Part shown: positions 12,538 through 13,250 of the stretch, in pieces
How the letters are laid out: the number at the start of each line of letters is the position of its first letter
Position numbering within the stretch: the first letter of the stretch is position 1
Source of the DNA: Alistipes sp.
Lineage (GTDB): Bacteria; Bacteroidota; Bacteroidia; Bacteroidales; Rikenellaceae
DNA: 13,250 nt
Direction of reading: 5' to 3'
Assembly: GCA_017559615.1 (NCBI GenBank)
Contig: JAFYRB010000011.1
Coordinates: forward strand, 1-13,250
Notes under the pieces: model-generated
Told to the model about the DNA's origin: nothing
What the model saw: the letters and a program-made list of their open reading frames with translations, nothing else
Databases searched by the model: none
Translations under genes and position numbers: made by a program

Positions 12538-13250
12538 TTACTTAATCTCCCAAGTCTGGCCTGAACGGAGAAGGTCGTCAACGCACTTAATCTTTGCAGT
12601 TGCCTTAACCTGCTCAACCTGCTCAGCAACCTTGATGTCGTAAACGTTCTCGTCATCAACATCGCGGATAACACCCACAGCAACAGGGTACTCTGGGTAC
12701 TTCATACCAGCCAACATAGTGTGGAGTGTAGTATCAACACACTTTGCGTCGTGAGTCAGGACGTCGTCCAAAGTATAGCCGTCCTCGCCGATTGTAACAA
12801 CCTTCAAGCGCATATTCTCGAATACCAAACCCTTGTTCTTCTCCTTACCGAAGAGCATCTTCTCGCCGTGTACCAAGTGTACGGTATTCTCCTCACGAGT
12901 AGCCTTATCGCCAGCAAACAATGCGTGAGTCTTATCGTTGAAAATCATACAGTTAACCAACGCCTCGGTAACTGCCATACCCTTATGCTTTGCAGCTGCC
13001 AACAAGCACTCCTTAGTAAGCATAACCTCCTGGTCGATAGTACGAGCGAAGAACGTACCCTTAGCGCCGAGTACCAACTCACCTGGAGTAAATGGCTTCT
13101 CTACGGTACCAAATGGCGAGGTCTTAGTAACCTTACCGAGCTTGGTAGTAGGAGAGTACTGACCCTTTGTCAAACCGTAAATCTCGTTGTTGAACAAGAT
13201 AACGTTAAGGTCGATGTTACGACGGATAGCGTGGATGAAGTGGTTACCAC
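12538..13250 (-). CDS. korB: 2-oxoglutarate:ferredoxin oxidoreductase beta subunit, partial
   Basis: The frame is open through the right edge and gives the C-terminal 237 residues of a protein that is normally about 340 long. The edge sequence reads GGNHFIHAIRRNIDLN and then FNNEIYGLTKGQYSPT, the end of the thiamine-diphosphate/Mg binding motif and the signature of KorB-type beta subunits. TSPFGTVEKPFTPGELVLGA follows, as in the 2-oxoglutarate enzymes. The enzyme oxidatively decarboxylates 2-oxoglutarate to succinyl-CoA with ferredoxin as electron acceptor, or works in reverse in reductive TCA steps, together with the KorA subunit. korA would be expected upstream, beyond the window. A TTG at 13197 is internal and is not a start. 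Assignment to 2-oxoglutarate rather than another 2-oxoacid rests on family resemblance. Confidence 0.92.
   Translation of the reverse strand, partial: GNHFIHAIRRNIDLNVILFNNEIYGLTKGQYSPTTKLGKVTKTSPFGTVEKPFTPGELVLGAKGTFFARTIDQEVMLTKECLLAAAKHKGMAVTEALVNCMIFNDKTHALFAGDKATREENTVHLVHGEKMLFGKEKNKGLVFENMRLKVVTIGEDGYTLDDVLTHDAKCVDTTLHTMLAGMKYPEYPVAVGVIRDVDDENVYDIKVAEQVEQVKATAKIKCVDDLLRSGQTWEIK

Noticed and set aside
13195..13197. TTG 13197 as the start of korB
   Set aside because: The frame continues upstream to the window edge with the conserved GGNHFIHAIRRN segment, so the codon is an internal leucine.

Overview
The window looks like a chromosomal segment of a gut Bacteroidales bacterium, perhaps Alistipes-like or another Rikenellaceae. 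The evidence is: sigma-ABfr-type promoters (TAnnTTTG -7 boxes, some with a TTTG -33 box at 19 bp), few Shine-Dalgarno sites, BACON-domain lipoproteins, and an M16 peptidase pair and a KorB that look typical of this order. The genus is an inference from general character, not from a marker gene.

Layout. Positions 1-960 carry no confident gene. They are packed with short inverted and tandem repeats, hold one doubtful 101-codon plus-strand frame, and have a minus-strand open frame that leaves the left edge and contains an in-frame peptide repeat. A well-formed promoter at 905-935, just after a run of eight C, drives two consecutive lipoprotein genes (968-2476 and 2504-4357), which end at a terminator at 4455-4487. 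A CAU tRNA gene with its own promoter and terminator follows (4596-4752). A minus-strand operon of three genes then runs from 7978 down to 4856: a catalytic M16 peptidase, an M16 partner lacking the zinc motif, and an HD-domain hydrolase. Next come a small two-helix membrane protein (minus), an orphan PTS EIIC/PfoR-like membrane protein (plus), a MATE transporter of the DinF type (minus, convergent with the EIIC gene), a pseudouridine synthase with a long Arg/Glu-rich disordered N-terminus (plus), and the 3' part of korB (minus), which leaves the right edge.

How the genes fit together. The two lipoproteins probably form a transcription unit of envelope or surface proteins built from BACON and fibronectin-III-like modules. 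The two M16 genes overlap by 4 bp and look like the two halves of a heteromeric zinc peptidase. The rest are mostly single-gene units with their own promoters and terminators, which is ordinary core-genome architecture. I see no CRISPR array, transposase, integrase, toxin-antitoxin pair or recognisable defence cassette. The least ordinary parts are the repeat-dense first kilobase, the domain-duplicated lipoprotein pair, the orphan EIIC and the low-complexity extension of the pseudouridine synthase.
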